Source of the DNA: Niallia alba
GTDB lineage: Bacteria; Bacillota; Bacilli; Bacillales; Cytobacillaceae
NCBI RefSeq assembly: GCF_012933555.1
Contig: NZ_JABBPK010000001.1
Span: forward strand, 2,334,001-2,398,000
DNA: 64,000 nucleotides
Direction of reading: 5' to 3'
Part shown: positions 34,015 through 42,392 of the stretch, one piece after another
How positions within the stretch are numbered: the first letter of the stretch is position 1
How the letters are laid out: every line of letters begins with the position of its first letter
Notes under the pieces: model-generated
What the model saw: only the letters and a program-made list of their open reading frames with translations
What the model was told of the DNA's origin: nothing
The model's database searches: none
Position numbers and translations under genes: made by a program

Positions 34015-34221
34015 ATGATCAATCTATTAGAAACAATCAATCAATTATCGTTGGTATTGCTATTACTATGCACGTTTTTCTATTATTGGCATTTAAAAAA
34101 GAATAAAAAGAAAAGAAAACTAACAACTTTTGAGTTTTGGATGTTTTTCACTATTAAACTAGCAATTTTTGTTGCCGCAGGTAGTTATGTTCTTCTTTTC
34201 TTAGATCGAAATTATGGATAG
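34015..34221 (+). CDS. Small two-TM membrane protein (68 aa)
   Basis: Two hydrophobic helices (LSLVLLLLCTFFYYWHL and IKLAIFVAAGSYVLLFL) around a Lys/Arg-rich cytosolic loop (KKNKKKRKL). Three possible starts; I prefer ATG 34015 for its spacing to AGAGGTG. Function unknown. Confidence 0.6.
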   Translation: MINLLETINQLSLVLLLLCTFFYYWHLKKNKKKRKLTTFEFWMFFTIKLAIFVAAGSYVLLFLDRNYG

Positions 34222-34275
34222 AAATTCAACAAATGAATAGAGTGTGAAAGAACATTCTTAAATAGGGGGAGCGTT

Positions 34276-34812
34276 ATGGAAAAGAGCTATAATGTATGGT
34301 CATTTTATTTAATCCTAGTTTGTTTAGTCTTGGGAGCATACTCCTTGTATTCAAATATTAACAACACTTGGTTGATTGCACCTCCCAATTATATTTTGCT
34401 TATCTTTAGTCTAGCTGCTTTTATTTTCGGCATTATTGGTTTTAAAGATAAAAGAAATAGGCACACAAAAACAAGAAGCTGGGTAACGGTCATTTTATCT
34501 TCTATCTTGTCGATCGCATTTCTACTTGCAACACTGTTTGTAATATTTGCCTCAGGATTTGGAGCAAATAAACATCTGGAAACCGTACAATCTCCTGATG
34601 GAACGAACACCATTGATTTTTATCAATATGATGCCGGGGCAATGGGGTCATTTGGAGTTAGGGGAGAATTAAACGGTCCACTATGGTTTAAAAAGAGAAT
34701 TTATTATCAAGATAATATCGAACATGTAGAGGTTAAGTGGGAAAATGAACATACCGTTTCGATTAACAATCATCTGTTAGATTTGAAAAAAGGAGAAGGA
34801 TACGGATATTAA
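34276..34812 (+). CDS. DUF5412-like membrane protein
   Basis: A 178-residue protein with three N-terminal hydrophobic segments (FYLILVCLVLGAYSLY, YILLIFSLAAFIFGIIGF, SILSIAFLLATLFVIFAS) and an extracytoplasmic beta domain with SPDGTNTIDFYQYDAGAMGS and FGVRGELNGPLWFKKRIYYQ, which matches the DUF5412 domain as I remember it. Many Bacillus copies exist, with unknown function. ATG behind AGGGGGAG. Confidence 0.7.
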   Translation: MEKSYNVWSFYLILVCLVLGAYSLYSNINNTWLIAPPNYILLIFSLAAFIFGIIGFKDKRNRHTKTRSWVTVILSSILSIAFLLATLFVIFASGFGANKHLETVQSPDGTNTIDFYQYDAGAMGSFGVRGELNGPLWFKKRIYYQDNIEHVEVKWENEHTVSINNHLLDLKKGEGYGY

Positions 34813-34962
34813 ATCAATGAGCAATATGTTATTCTTGTACCTTTATCTGAAAGCAGAAATTTTGCAACCATTTACGAAATCCATTAAGCTGAAAGTAAGA
34901 TTATCTACATTCTTATATTGGAATAGTATATAGGAAAGTAAAAATAAGTAGGAGATGGCAAG

Positions 34963-35280
34963 ATGAAGGTAACAATCACAGATGCGGCTGTTGAAAAATT
35001 TCGTAGCTATAAAGTTCCTGAAGGTGCAGTTTATAGGTTAAACACAATCTTTAGTGGTGGCTGCAGCTATGTTTATAATTTTGATTTAGCGGTTGATTTT
35101 CCACAAGAAGATGATACAGCCTTTGAAGATAATGGTTTAACGATTTATTTAGATCCATTAACGATTAAGCATATTAATGAGGATTTGAAATTTGATTATG
35201 TACAGGGAAAAGGATTTCGCTTAATTGGCGCAAGTGAAATTTATTCTTTCCATTTGGAAGTAAAACAAAAAGCGAATTAA
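34963..35280 (+). CDS. HesB/IscA-like iron-sulfur biogenesis family protein
   Basis: A 105-residue protein: MKVTITDAAVEKFRSYKVPE, then YRLNTIFSGGCSYVYNFDLA and IYLDPLTIKHINEDLKFDYV. The layout follows the HesB-like fold (YneR/YqkB types), but only one cysteine (in GGCS) of the classical three-cysteine A-type carrier signature is present, so true cluster carriage is doubtful. ATG behind AGGAGATGG; terminator follows. Confidence 0.7.
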   Translation: MKVTITDAAVEKFRSYKVPEGAVYRLNTIFSGGCSYVYNFDLAVDFPQEDDTAFEDNGLTIYLDPLTIKHINEDLKFDYVQGKGFRLIGASEIYSFHLEVKQKAN

Positions 35281-35293
35281 TAAAGGGAAGAAT

Positions 35294-35321
35294 CAGGTAC
35301 TCTAATAGGTGCCTGTTTTTT
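35294..35321 (+). terminator. Rho-independent terminator
   Basis: CAGGTAC pairs with GTGCCTG, then six Ts. Confidence 0.7.
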
Positions 35322-35444
35322 ATATTTTAAGCGGATATATGATTTGATTTATCCTATTGTTTTTAAAAAGCTGTAAAAATAAATTAATTGAAACATTTCC
35401 TCCGTTCACTCGTATACTCAATGAAAGAGAGGGATTATTAGAAA

Positions 35445-35879
35445 ATGGTTATGTATTTCATAATGCTCTTACTTGGAGCTTTATTCGTTTTTTGGTCATT
35501 ATATTACATAGTTGCTATGTACTTCGATAAAGAGTTTCCCTTAATGAAAGCAGCAAAAACTATAGGTGTCTTGTTATTAGGTATTTTGCTGTTAACTTTC
35601 ACTTTGCCAAGCCTAAAATATATGCTGTTTAAAGAATACGATGTGGTGAAAGGAGAGTGTGTTATCGACATAGATTCATCAGGTCGCTCTGCTGAAGCAA
35701 TCTTCAAAATGCTAGATACAGACGAAATATTTACATTTGCTGATATTCCTAAACTGGATGCATATGGTAAGAAAGTGCCTTATTCTTGTACAATGACAGT
35801 CACGAAAGATCATAAATGGGAAATAGGCTATAAAATATACGATATCGATACAAAAAAGCTCATTTTAACTAGTGAATAA
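35445..35879 (+). CDS. Two-TM membrane protein with exposed domain (144 aa)
   Basis: Two N-terminal hydrophobic segments (YFIMLLLGALFVFWSLYYIV and IGVLLLGILLLTFTLPSL) followed by a soluble domain of about 80 residues with two cysteines (GECVIDID, YSCTMTVT) that could form a disulfide outside the cell. Start ATG 35445 behind GAGAGGG; ATG 35451 is possible. No family recognised. Confidence 0.6.
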   Translation: MVMYFIMLLLGALFVFWSLYYIVAMYFDKEFPLMKAAKTIGVLLLGILLLTFTLPSLKYMLFKEYDVVKGECVIDIDSSGRSAEAIFKMLDTDEIFTFADIPKLDAYGKKVPYSCTMTVTKDHKWEIGYKIYDIDTKKLILTSE

Positions 35880-36063
35880 CTCACTATTCTCCTGTTAAAT
35901 GGAATGAAGAAATAATAGTGCCTTCCTAAAAAAACGGGAAGTAAATCGAAAAAGGATTATTGAATGTAATTGTCGAACTATTACAGACTTAGCTGTTCTA
36001 AAACTCTCCATAAAGTGGGAGATGTCTATTTATAGAAAAAAACAAATAAGGAAGTGAAGCATC

Positions 36064-36453
36064 TTGATTAAATACAAATCGTTCCATCATGTAAGTCTTA
36101 CAGTCACGGATTTGGAAAAAGCCAAATATTTTTATGAGAAAATTCTTTGTTTAAAAGAATTAAAACGTCCTGATTTTGATTTTCCAGGTGCATGGTATCA
36201 AATAGAGAATCAGCAACTTCACTTAATTGTATATCCTGAGTCGCAAACCATTCGAACAAATAAAACGCTAAATAGCAAAGAAGGGCACTTTGCGCTTCGC
36301 GTAGAAAACTACTATGATACGCTGAATTGGTTAAAGCAGAATAATGTAGAAATCGTTGAAAAACCATATGGTGTAAGTGGATTTGCTCAGATTTTCTGTG
36401 CGGACCCCGATGGTAATTTAATCGAATTAAATGTCGATCAGAAGGATTTATAA
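36064..36453 (+). CDS. VOC family (glyoxalase-like) protein
   Basis: A 129-residue protein: FHHVSLTVTDLEKAKYFYEK (metal ligand His), WYQIENQQLHLIVYP, GHFALRVENYYDTLNWLKQ and FCADPDGNLIELN with the second-half ligand Glu. This arrangement is close to glyoxalase I-like and FosB-like proteins; no thiol-substrate residues can be verified. Start TTG behind AGGAAGTGAAG. Confidence 0.82.
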   Translation: MIKYKSFHHVSLTVTDLEKAKYFYEKILCLKELKRPDFDFPGAWYQIENQQLHLIVYPESQTIRTNKTLNSKEGHFALRVENYYDTLNWLKQNNVEIVEKPYGVSGFAQIFCADPDGNLIELNVDQKDL

Positions 36454-36564
36454 GATAGAGGGGATATATTCTCATTTCCTTTCAAAGGTATGTTTACAAC
36501 AATTTCGATATTTTTTTGATAGCAGTAGTAATGAAAAATATCAATATTAACGTTTTCTTTTACC

Positions 36565-36593
36565 TTTACAAACAGGAAATACCTTGTTATCAT
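36565..36593 (+). promoter_or_regulatory. Sigma-A promoter of glnS
   Basis: TTTACA (36565-36570), 17 bases, TATCAT (36588-36593), immediately ahead of the T-box leader. Confidence 0.65.
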
Positions 36594-36599
36594 AGGAAT

Positions 36600-36903
36600 A
36601 ATTTAAATCCAAAAAATAGCAAAAGCGATGAAGAGAAGAGTAAATAACCTAATTCTTTAAAGAGAGCTCCAGCTGCTGAAAAGGAGTAAGAATTACTTAT
36701 TGAACCAAGACTCTGAGCATTCACATTGGAACTTATGTTGAAGGGATAGTGTGACAGGTGCTCCTGTTATAGAGCTAGGGTATAAGTAGATAACTACCGT
36801 ACCTGAAGAGTTTAATATGGTGACATATTAATAAACTGAGGTGGCACCACGGATATAAAATCTCGTCCTCAAGACTAATTGTCTTGGGGGTGGGATTTTT
36901 TTT
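36600..36903 (+). promoter_or_regulatory. T-box leader, glutamine specifier CAA
   Basis: Stem I contains AGAGAGCTCC...GCTGCTGAAAA (distal loop motifs) and the specifier loop TTGAACCAAGACTCTGAG with CAA (glutamine) at 36706-36708. The T-box sequence GAGGTGGCACCACGG (about 36839-36853) is the antiterminator bulge for the tRNA end. The terminator is TCCTCAAGAC/GTCTTGGGGG followed by eight Ts. Uncharged tRNA-Gln should induce glnS. Confidence 0.9.
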
Positions 36904-36945
36904 ATTGGATAAAAATGATTCTTTTCAAAAAATGGAGGAATTAAA

Positions 36946-38625
36946 ATGAAGGAAGAGAAAGTAGAAATAGATAATAATTTGGAAAAAATAGTGGCAGAGG
37001 ATTTACAAAATGGAGCATTTAATCGAACTATTTGCACAAGGTTTCCTCCCGAGCCAAATGGTTATCTGCATATCGGGAGTGCCTATGCAATCCATATGAA
37101 TTTCATGATTGCTCAAAAATTCAACGGGAATTTTAACCTGCGTTTTGATGATACCAATCCTTTAAAAGAAGAAAGCGAATATGTGGATTCAATTATGGAA
37201 GATATTAAGTGGTTGGGATATTCTCCTCAGGATCGTATTTTTTATGGATCCGACTATTCCAATGAAATATTTAATGCAGCGATAAATTTAATAAAGAAAG
37301 GGAAGGCATATGTGTGTGAATTGTCCCCTGAGAAAATAAAGGAATATCGAGGAACGCTCACAGAATCTGGAAAAAATAGCCCTTATCGAAACAGATCAGT
37401 AGAGGAGAATCTCAATTTGTTTTTGAGGATGAAAAGTGGTGAATTTCCAACAGGTTCGCATGTTTTACGAGCAAAAATCGATATGGCATCACCAAATATG
37501 AATTTAAGAGACCCAATTCTTTACAGGATTATTCACGCCAGTCATTATAGAACGGGTAATGAGTGGTGTATCTACCCGATGTACGATTTTGCTCATCCAC
37601 TCCAAGACATGATCGAAGGTGTTACCCATTCCTTATGCTCCATCGAATTTAAAGACCACAGACCTTTATATGAGTGGGTATTGACAGAGCTAGAAATAAA
37701 GGATGCCCCAAAACAAAGGGAATTTGGAAGAGTGAATATAACTGGCGTAGTTACGAGTAAACGGTATTTAAGAGAATTAGTGTTAGGGAAGTTGGTAGAT
37801 GGCTGGGATGATCCAAGATTACCAACAATCCGTGGACTTAGAAGAAGAGGATTTACTTCAGAAAGTATTCGTACCTTTATTCAAGAACTTGGATTTGTAA
37901 GGCATCAAAGTACAGCCGACATAGCAATGCTGGAAAGTACACTTAGAAGCGAATTGAAAGAAAAGGTACCTACTGTGATGGCAGTCTTGAATCCATTAAA
38001 GGTGACAATCACCAATTATCCTGAGGATAAGACAGAACTTCTAGAAATGAAAAATAACCCAGAAAACCCTAAATTAGGAAATAGAGATGTCATATTCTCA
38101 AAAGAGATTTATATTGAAAAAGATGACTTTATGGAAGTACCAATAAAAGGGTTTAAAAGGTTAGCTTTACATGCAGAAGTTCGACTAAAAGGAGCCTATT
38201 TTATACAGTGTAATGAAGTGATTAAAGAGGAAGACACAGGAGAAATTATCGAGCTTAGATGTACTTATGATCCAAAGACCAAAAGTGGAACAGGTTTTTC
38301 CGAGAGAAAAGTAAAAGGGACAATCCATTGGGTGTCTGCTCTAAATAGTGAAATAGTGGAAGTAAATCTTTTCGATAAATTATTCGAAGACGAAACGATT
38401 GTGAAAGATACGGAAAAAACGTGGGAGGAAAAAATGAATCCTAATTCTAAAGTTAGAATGAAAAATTGCCGAATAGAATCTTGGATTAAGGAGGCAAAAA
38501 TCGAAGATAAGTTTCAATTTTTGCGACACGGATATTTTTGCGTGGATAAACACTCAACAGAAAATAAGTTGATTTTTAATAGAATTGTGTCATTGAAGGA
38601 TTCTTGGAAGGGAAAACAAAAATAA
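36946..38625 (+). CDS. glnS: Glutaminyl-tRNA synthetase
   Basis: A 559-residue class I synthetase alignable from memory to E. coli GlnRS over its full length (TRFPPEPNGYLHIG, NLRFDDTNPLKEE, EYRGTLTESGKNSPYR, RAKIDMASPNMNLRDP, GLRRRGFT, VKGTIHWVSA). It attaches glutamine to tRNA-Gln. Most Bacilli lack it and use GluRS plus GatCAB. Two signatures are altered: HIGH reads HIGS (42-45) and the MSK loop reads VVTSKR (268-273). The lysine is kept. The T-box with a CAA specifier matches its substrate. Isolated gene; likely acquired by transfer. Start ATG behind ATGGAGGA. Confidence 0.93.
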   Translation: MKEEKVEIDNNLEKIVAEDLQNGAFNRTICTRFPPEPNGYLHIGSAYAIHMNFMIAQKFNGNFNLRFDDTNPLKEESEYVDSIMEDIKWLGYSPQDRIFYGSDYSNEIFNAAINLIKKGKAYVCELSPEKIKEYRGTLTESGKNSPYRNRSVEENLNLFLRMKSGEFPTGSHVLRAKIDMASPNMNLRDPILYRIIHASHYRTGNEWCIYPMYDFAHPLQDMIEGVTHSLCSIEFKDHRPLYEWVLTELEIKDAPKQREFGRVNITGVVTSKRYLRELVLGKLVDGWDDPRLPTIRGLRRRGFTSESIRTFIQELGFVRHQSTADIAMLESTLRSELKEKVPTVMAVLNPLKVTITNYPEDKTELLEMKNNPENPKLGNRDVIFSKEIYIEKDDFMEVPIKGFKRLALHAEVRLKGAYFIQCNEVIKEEDTGEIIELRCTYDPKTKSGTGFSERKVKGTIHWVSALNSEIVEVNLFDKLFEDETIVKDTEKTWEEKMNPNSKVRMKNCRIESWIKEAKIEDKFQFLRHGYFCVDKHSTENKLIFNRIVSLKDSWKGKQK

Positions 38626-38630
38626 AGTGG

Positions 38631-38664
38631 AAATCGAGTGCAAAAGTTTTGCACTCGATTTTTC
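38631..38664 (+). terminator. Rho-independent terminator
   Basis: AAATCGAGTGCAAAA pairs perfectly with TTTTGCACTCGATTT, followed by Ts, directly after glnS. Confidence 0.9.
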
Positions 38665-38728
38665 ATAACTAGCAATGATATAGACTAGGGATTCTAATTT
38701 TTAATGAAGCAATAGGAGGGAATAGATA

Positions 38729-38949
38729 ATGGGTTCAAGGATAATACACTCAATTATTGGTAATAAAATTGCAAAGGCTTTATCGATTGAATACAAAACA
38801 GTATTTTTGCTTGGTTGCATTGCTCCTGACGCTGTTTTTCATACGAAGAAAAAAACGTATCGCATTTCTTAATAGGTAAAGTAAGAGATTATACAAGAAG
38901 TGTTGGTTTTTTTGATAGGATAACTTTTCAGCAAAAAGAAAATGAATAA
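38729..38949 (+). pseudogene. Zinc-dependent phospholipase C-like protein, frameshifted and truncated
   Basis: ATG behind AGGAGGG gives MGSRIIHSIIGNKIAKALSI and FLLGCIAPDAVFH, the N-terminus of the zinc-dependent phospholipase C/nuclease-like family found in Bacilli (GSRIxH, GxIAPDA). It leaves frame at the A7 run 38849-38855; the next frame continues VSHFLIGKVRDYTRS and stops at 38947. The remaining two thirds are missing, so repairing the shift alone would not restore it. Confidence 0.7.
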
Positions 38950-39102
38950 GCACCCTATTTAGGAAAGTATCGAATGCGATTTGAAATAATAATTCAATCT
39001 GTTTAACAATAAATAAAGAATAAAAATGAATAAAAATTTATTGTAAAACGATAAATAATGTGGTAAATTTCTATAAGATAATAAATAGAGAGGTGCTTTT
39101 TT

Positions 39103-39579
39103 ATGAAAAAAGGAACAACACTTTTTTTAAAGCTAGCCGTGATTCTTATTGGAATTCCAGTGCTTGCTTTAGGTATATGGGGTGTGTTTGACTTAATTAA
39201 AAATCCAGTAAATCCAGAATATGCCCATATACTATATCCAATTGTAATAGGGATCTACGTATCAGCAATACCGTTTTACATGGCATTGTATCAAGCTTTA
39301 AGAATATTGGGCTATATTGATAAGAATGAAGCTTTCTCGGAAGTGTCAATAAAGGCATTAAGCCGTATAAAGAAAGATGCAATCGTAATTAGTATCGTAT
39401 ATGTATTAATGGTCCCTTTCATTTTTCTTTTAGCTCAAATAGAGGATGCACCAGGTCTCATTCTATTTGGAATGGTTCCAATTTTTGCTTCCATCGTAAT
39501 CGCAGTCTTTGCCGCTGTACTTCAAAGACTGTTACAACAAGCGATTGATATAAAATCGGAAAATGATTTAACGGTCTGA
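39103..39579 (+). CDS. DUF2975 family membrane protein
   Basis: A 158-residue protein with four hydrophobic segments (LAVILIGIPVLALGIWGVF, ILYPIVIGIYVSAIPFYMAL, AIVISIVYVLMVPFIFLLA, PIFASIVIAVFAAVLQRLL). The loop KNEAFSEVSIKALSRIKKDA is the DUF2975 hallmark. It is almost always followed by a short Cro-type regulator, as here (10 bases gap). Function unknown. ATG behind AGAGGTG. Confidence 0.82.
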   Translation: MKKGTTLFLKLAVILIGIPVLALGIWGVFDLIKNPVNPEYAHILYPIVIGIYVSAIPFYMALYQALRILGYIDKNEAFSEVSIKALSRIKKDAIVISIVYVLMVPFIFLLAQIEDAPGLILFGMVPIFASIVIAVFAAVLQRLLQQAIDIKSENDLTV

Positions 39580-39589
39580 GGTGAATGGA

Positions 39590-39808
39590 ATGGGAATTAT
39601 TATTAATATTGATGTGATGTTAGCGAAAAGGAAGATGAGCGTGACCGAACTTTCAGAGAGAGTTGGAATCACGATGGCGAATCTTTCTATTTTGAAAAAT
39701 GGAAAAGCAAAGGCAATTCGATTATCTACATTAGAGGGAATTTGCAAAGCTTTAGACTGTCAACCCGGAGATATCTTAGAATATCGTAGGAATGAATTGG
39801 GTGAATAA
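39590..39808 (+). CDS. Short Cro/C1-type HTH regulator (YozG-like)
   Basis: A 72-residue helix-turn-helix protein: IINIDVMLAKRKMSVTELSE, then GITMANLSILKNGKAKAIRL and LEGICKALDCQPGDILEY, the signature of the YozG/YdaS-like regulators paired with DUF2975. Start at ATG 39590 behind GAGGTG; the in-frame GTG lies inside that site. Probably controls its own two-gene operon. Confidence 0.85.
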   Translation: MGIIINIDVMLAKRKMSVTELSERVGITMANLSILKNGKAKAIRLSTLEGICKALDCQPGDILEYRRNELGE

Positions 39809-39908
39809 ACGGTATTTCAAGGGATTCGTTTCATGTATACCCGAGAGTACTGTAACGTATTGGAGAACTTTGAAATATCGAAAAACATTTCGAGAGGAGG
39901 AGAAATTA

Positions 39909-40664
39909 ATGAAAATACCTTTTTTGTCTAAAAAACAATCAGAAGTACCTGTCCCTTATCTGAATGATATTGTACCGGAACATATTGCTATCATTATGGA
40001 CGGAAACGGACGCTGGGCGAAGACGCGAGGCATGCCCAGAGTTGCTGGCCATAAAGAAGGAGTATCTACGATCGTAAAAATTGTTAAGAAAGCAGTCAAA
40101 TGCAAAGTGAAAGTTCTGACACTTTATACGTTTTCTACAGAAAACTGGAAACGTCCAAAGCCTGAGATAGAGTTTATATTGAAACTTCCCAAGGAGTTTC
40201 TATCTATTTATCTACCAGATCTTATAGCGAATAATGTCCGTATAGAGGCAGTTGGTGATATGGAAAGACTTCCAGCTCATACGCGTAAAGCTATAGAATA
40301 TGCAATGGAACGTACTCAGAATAATGACGGTCTTTTGCTAAACTTTGCCCTAAACTATGGAAGTCGGCATGAGATTTTAAATGCGATGAAAGAGATGTTT
40401 TTGGATATAAATAATGGAAAATTTTTACTGGAAGAATTGGATGAACAGAAGTTTTCAGGATATCTTTATACAGCTGGTATGAAAGAACCTGACCTTCTTA
40501 TTCGTACAGGAGGGGAAATACGCCTGAGTAATTTCCTGCTTTGGCAGCTGGCATACACAGAGTTCTGGTTTACTGATATACTGTGGCCAGATTTCTCCGA
40601 GAAGGAATTTCTTCAAGCATTGGAAGTATACCGAAATCGAAAAAGAAGGTATGGAGGACTATAA
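39909..40664 (+). CDS. uppS: Isoprenyl transferase (UppS-like), probable additional copy
   Basis: A 251-residue cis-prenyltransferase: IAIIMDGNGRWAKTRGM with catalytic D31, LTLYTFSTENWKRP, LNFALNYGSRHEI, and the C-terminal RTGGEIRLSNFLLWQLAYTE and WPDF. The enzyme elongates farnesyl diphosphate to undecaprenyl diphosphate for wall synthesis. The housekeeping gene normally precedes cdsA; here there is no cdsA, and the gene follows a DUF2975/HTH pair, so I infer a second copy. Start ATG 39909 behind GAGAGGAGGAG; the longer open frame overlaps the HTH gene. Confidence 0.9.
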   Translation: MKIPFLSKKQSEVPVPYLNDIVPEHIAIIMDGNGRWAKTRGMPRVAGHKEGVSTIVKIVKKAVKCKVKVLTLYTFSTENWKRPKPEIEFILKLPKEFLSIYLPDLIANNVRIEAVGDMERLPAHTRKAIEYAMERTQNNDGLLLNFALNYGSRHEILNAMKEMFLDINNGKFLLEELDEQKFSGYLYTAGMKEPDLLIRTGGEIRLSNFLLWQLAYTEFWFTDILWPDFSEKEFLQALEVYRNRKRRYGGL

Positions 40665-40745
40665 GAGCGATATTTTTTGAGGTGAAATGGGGTTTATTTC
40701 CATTTGTTTTATAGAATTATTTAACTATCCTTAATAGTAACAAAA

Positions 40746-40847
40746 TTAAGTGCCGATTAAAGCACCAATCGTATTTAGTATAAAATCATCAATAACAAGC
40801 TGCTTAAGTTTAGAAGGATAAAGGTCATCAGCTATCGAACTAAAAAA
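40746..40847 (-). pseudogene. VanZ-like protein, C-terminal relic
   Basis: The minus strand ends with DDLYPSKLKQLVIDDFILNT plus IGALIGT, which resembles the last helix region of VanZ-family membrane proteins (IDDxILNTxGxxIG). The frame upstream changes to unrelated residues and overlaps the start of the acetyltransferase on the plus strand. It is a gene end left after deletion. Confidence 0.5.
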
Positions 40848-40873
40848 TATAGGTACAGTGAAGGATGATGACA

Positions 40874-41386
40874 ATGGAATTAATAAGACCATCAGCAAAA
40901 TATAGTGAGCAATTAATGGAATACCGGGCAGCATTTTTACATGTTGGGGAACAACCATATGGTGGTACCTCTTTACAAAATTATGCTGACTTTAATGAAT
41001 GGCTAGCCAAAGTGATTAATCAGGAAAATGGAGATAAATTGCCTTCAAATCGGGTTCCTGCTACTCAATTTTTGACGGTGATAGATGGGAAGTTAGTTGG
41101 ACTGATTAATATACGCCATCGTTTAACACCAGAATTGTTAATGGAGAGCGGGCATATTGGTTATAGTATACACCCCGAAGAACGTCAGAAGGGATATGCA
41201 ACAGAGCAGCTTCGTCTTAGTTTACAGGAAGCAAAAAAAATAGGATTAAAGAAAGTATTGGTAACTTGTGATAAAACAAATATTGCCTCAGCTAAAACGA
41301 TTCAAAAAGTAGGAGGAATTTTAGAGAATGAACTAATAACCTCTGACGGTAAGGAAATTGTTCAGCGCTATTGGATAGAATTATAA
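40874..41386 (+). CDS. GNAT family N-acetyltransferase
   Basis: A 170-residue acetyltransferase. VPATQFLTVIDGKLVGLINI, then ESGHIGYSIHPEERQKGYAT containing the acetyl-CoA loop RQKGYAT, and LKKVLVTCDKTNIASAKTIQ and GGILEN. This is the YvbK/Spermidine-acetyltransferase-like GNAT form with a ~45-residue N-terminal extension; acceptor unknown. Start chosen at ATG 40874, 8 bases after AAGGA, instead of the ATG abutting it. Confidence 0.82.
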   Translation: MELIRPSAKYSEQLMEYRAAFLHVGEQPYGGTSLQNYADFNEWLAKVINQENGDKLPSNRVPATQFLTVIDGKLVGLINIRHRLTPELLMESGHIGYSIHPEERQKGYATEQLRLSLQEAKKIGLKKVLVTCDKTNIASAKTIQKVGGILENELITSDGKEIVQRYWIEL

Positions 41387-41400
41387 TGAATGGAACTGTA

Positions 41401-41433
41401 AAAATAGCTGGCATTATTGGCAGCTATTTTCCT
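41401..41433 (+). terminator. Rho-independent terminator
   Basis: AAAATAGCTG pairs with CAGCTATTTT, followed by CCTATTT. Confidence 0.7.
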
Positions 41434-41512
41434 ATTTCACAAGTGGGAAAGTCGTGTTAAAAGTTTCCTGTAAGATTCTTACTGTCCGTAAAGGCCCGAT
41501 TGGTTCAACTAA

Positions 41513-41548
41513 CCATCAGTAGGGGAGGATGGAAAAACCCACTGATGG
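41513..41548. repeat. CCATCAGT...ACTGATGG hairpin repeat
   Basis: CCATCAGT-A-GGG pairs with CCC-ACTGATGG. Together with the flanking GATTGGTTCAACTAA and GGAAGTTTCACTTTATGATA it resembles a repeat seen upstream of many Bacillus genes. It lies 50 bases before the ATG of the next acetyltransferase and may be a 5' regulatory hairpin. Confidence 0.5.
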
Positions 41549-41600
41549 AAGTTTCACTTTATGATATGATTAATATATTTCACAAAAAGGTGGTAACGTA

Positions 41601-42287
41601 ATGACAATTAGATGGGAAGAGATAACCTATGACAACTTAACTAACATAGAGAAGGTCTTTGAAATTTATGACGAAGCATTTCCTATTGAAGTAAGAGAGC
41701 CACAGGACATTTTCTATCAAAGTTTAGATTATGCAAAAACTAGGTTACCGAATGGATTTCGGTTCTTGGTCGGTTATGAAGGAGAACAGCTTGTTTCTTT
41801 TGCAACCGGGCACTATTTTGCGGAGGCGAATATAGGGTTTATTGTTTATATCGCTACTAATCCTCTAATACGAAGCAAGGGGTTAGGGACAAAAACATTA
41901 GTGAAAATAGAAGAATTATTAAATGAAGATGCCATTTCAGCAGGGAATGTTTCACTGCGTGCAACGATTTTGGAAACAGAGAAACAAGAAATCGTGCATA
42001 ACGAAGCAGAAAAAGAAGACTGCATCAAAAGAAATCGTTTCTTCGAAAGAAATGGCTATAAAAAAATAGATGAAATTCAATACATACAGCCACCTTTAAA
42101 TAACGGTGATAGCAATGTACCATTAAATCTTTTCATTAATAAGAATGATGTATCTAAAGAAGAAATCATTAAATATATTCAAATTATCTATAAAGAAAAA
42201 TACTGCTTCGTAAATAGAATTGATAAACAGGTTCTTAAGAGTTGTTTAGAAATGATGGGGATTGAAAATGTCCACTTACCGAGCTAA
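41601..42287 (+). CDS. GNAT family N-acetyltransferase (228 aa)
   Basis: Residues ~60-160 form the acetyltransferase core: GFRFLVGYEGEQLVSFATGH, IGFIVYIATNPLIRSKGLGT with acetyl-CoA loop RSKGLGT, and RNRFFERNGYKKIDEIQYIQ. The remaining ~65 residues are an extra helical C-terminal segment with no known match. ATG behind AAAAGGTGG. Stand-alone gene. Confidence 0.8.
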   Translation: MTIRWEEITYDNLTNIEKVFEIYDEAFPIEVREPQDIFYQSLDYAKTRLPNGFRFLVGYEGEQLVSFATGHYFAEANIGFIVYIATNPLIRSKGLGTKTLVKIEELLNEDAISAGNVSLRATILETEKQEIVHNEAEKEDCIKRNRFFERNGYKKIDEIQYIQPPLNNGDSNVPLNLFINKNDVSKEEIIKYIQIIYKEKYCFVNRIDKQVLKSCLEMMGIENVHLPS

Positions 42288-42392
42288 AGAATAGTTTGTC
42301 TTAAACTCATGCATTTGGGTATAGTTATAGTTATATAACCACCGAATGAACTTGCAATAATTAACCCACTATATTTCTTAGAGGAGAAGCGC

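Noticed and set aside
36104-36475. Minus-strand frame opposite the VOC gene
   Set aside because: No ribosome site; the plus strand shows the family motifs.
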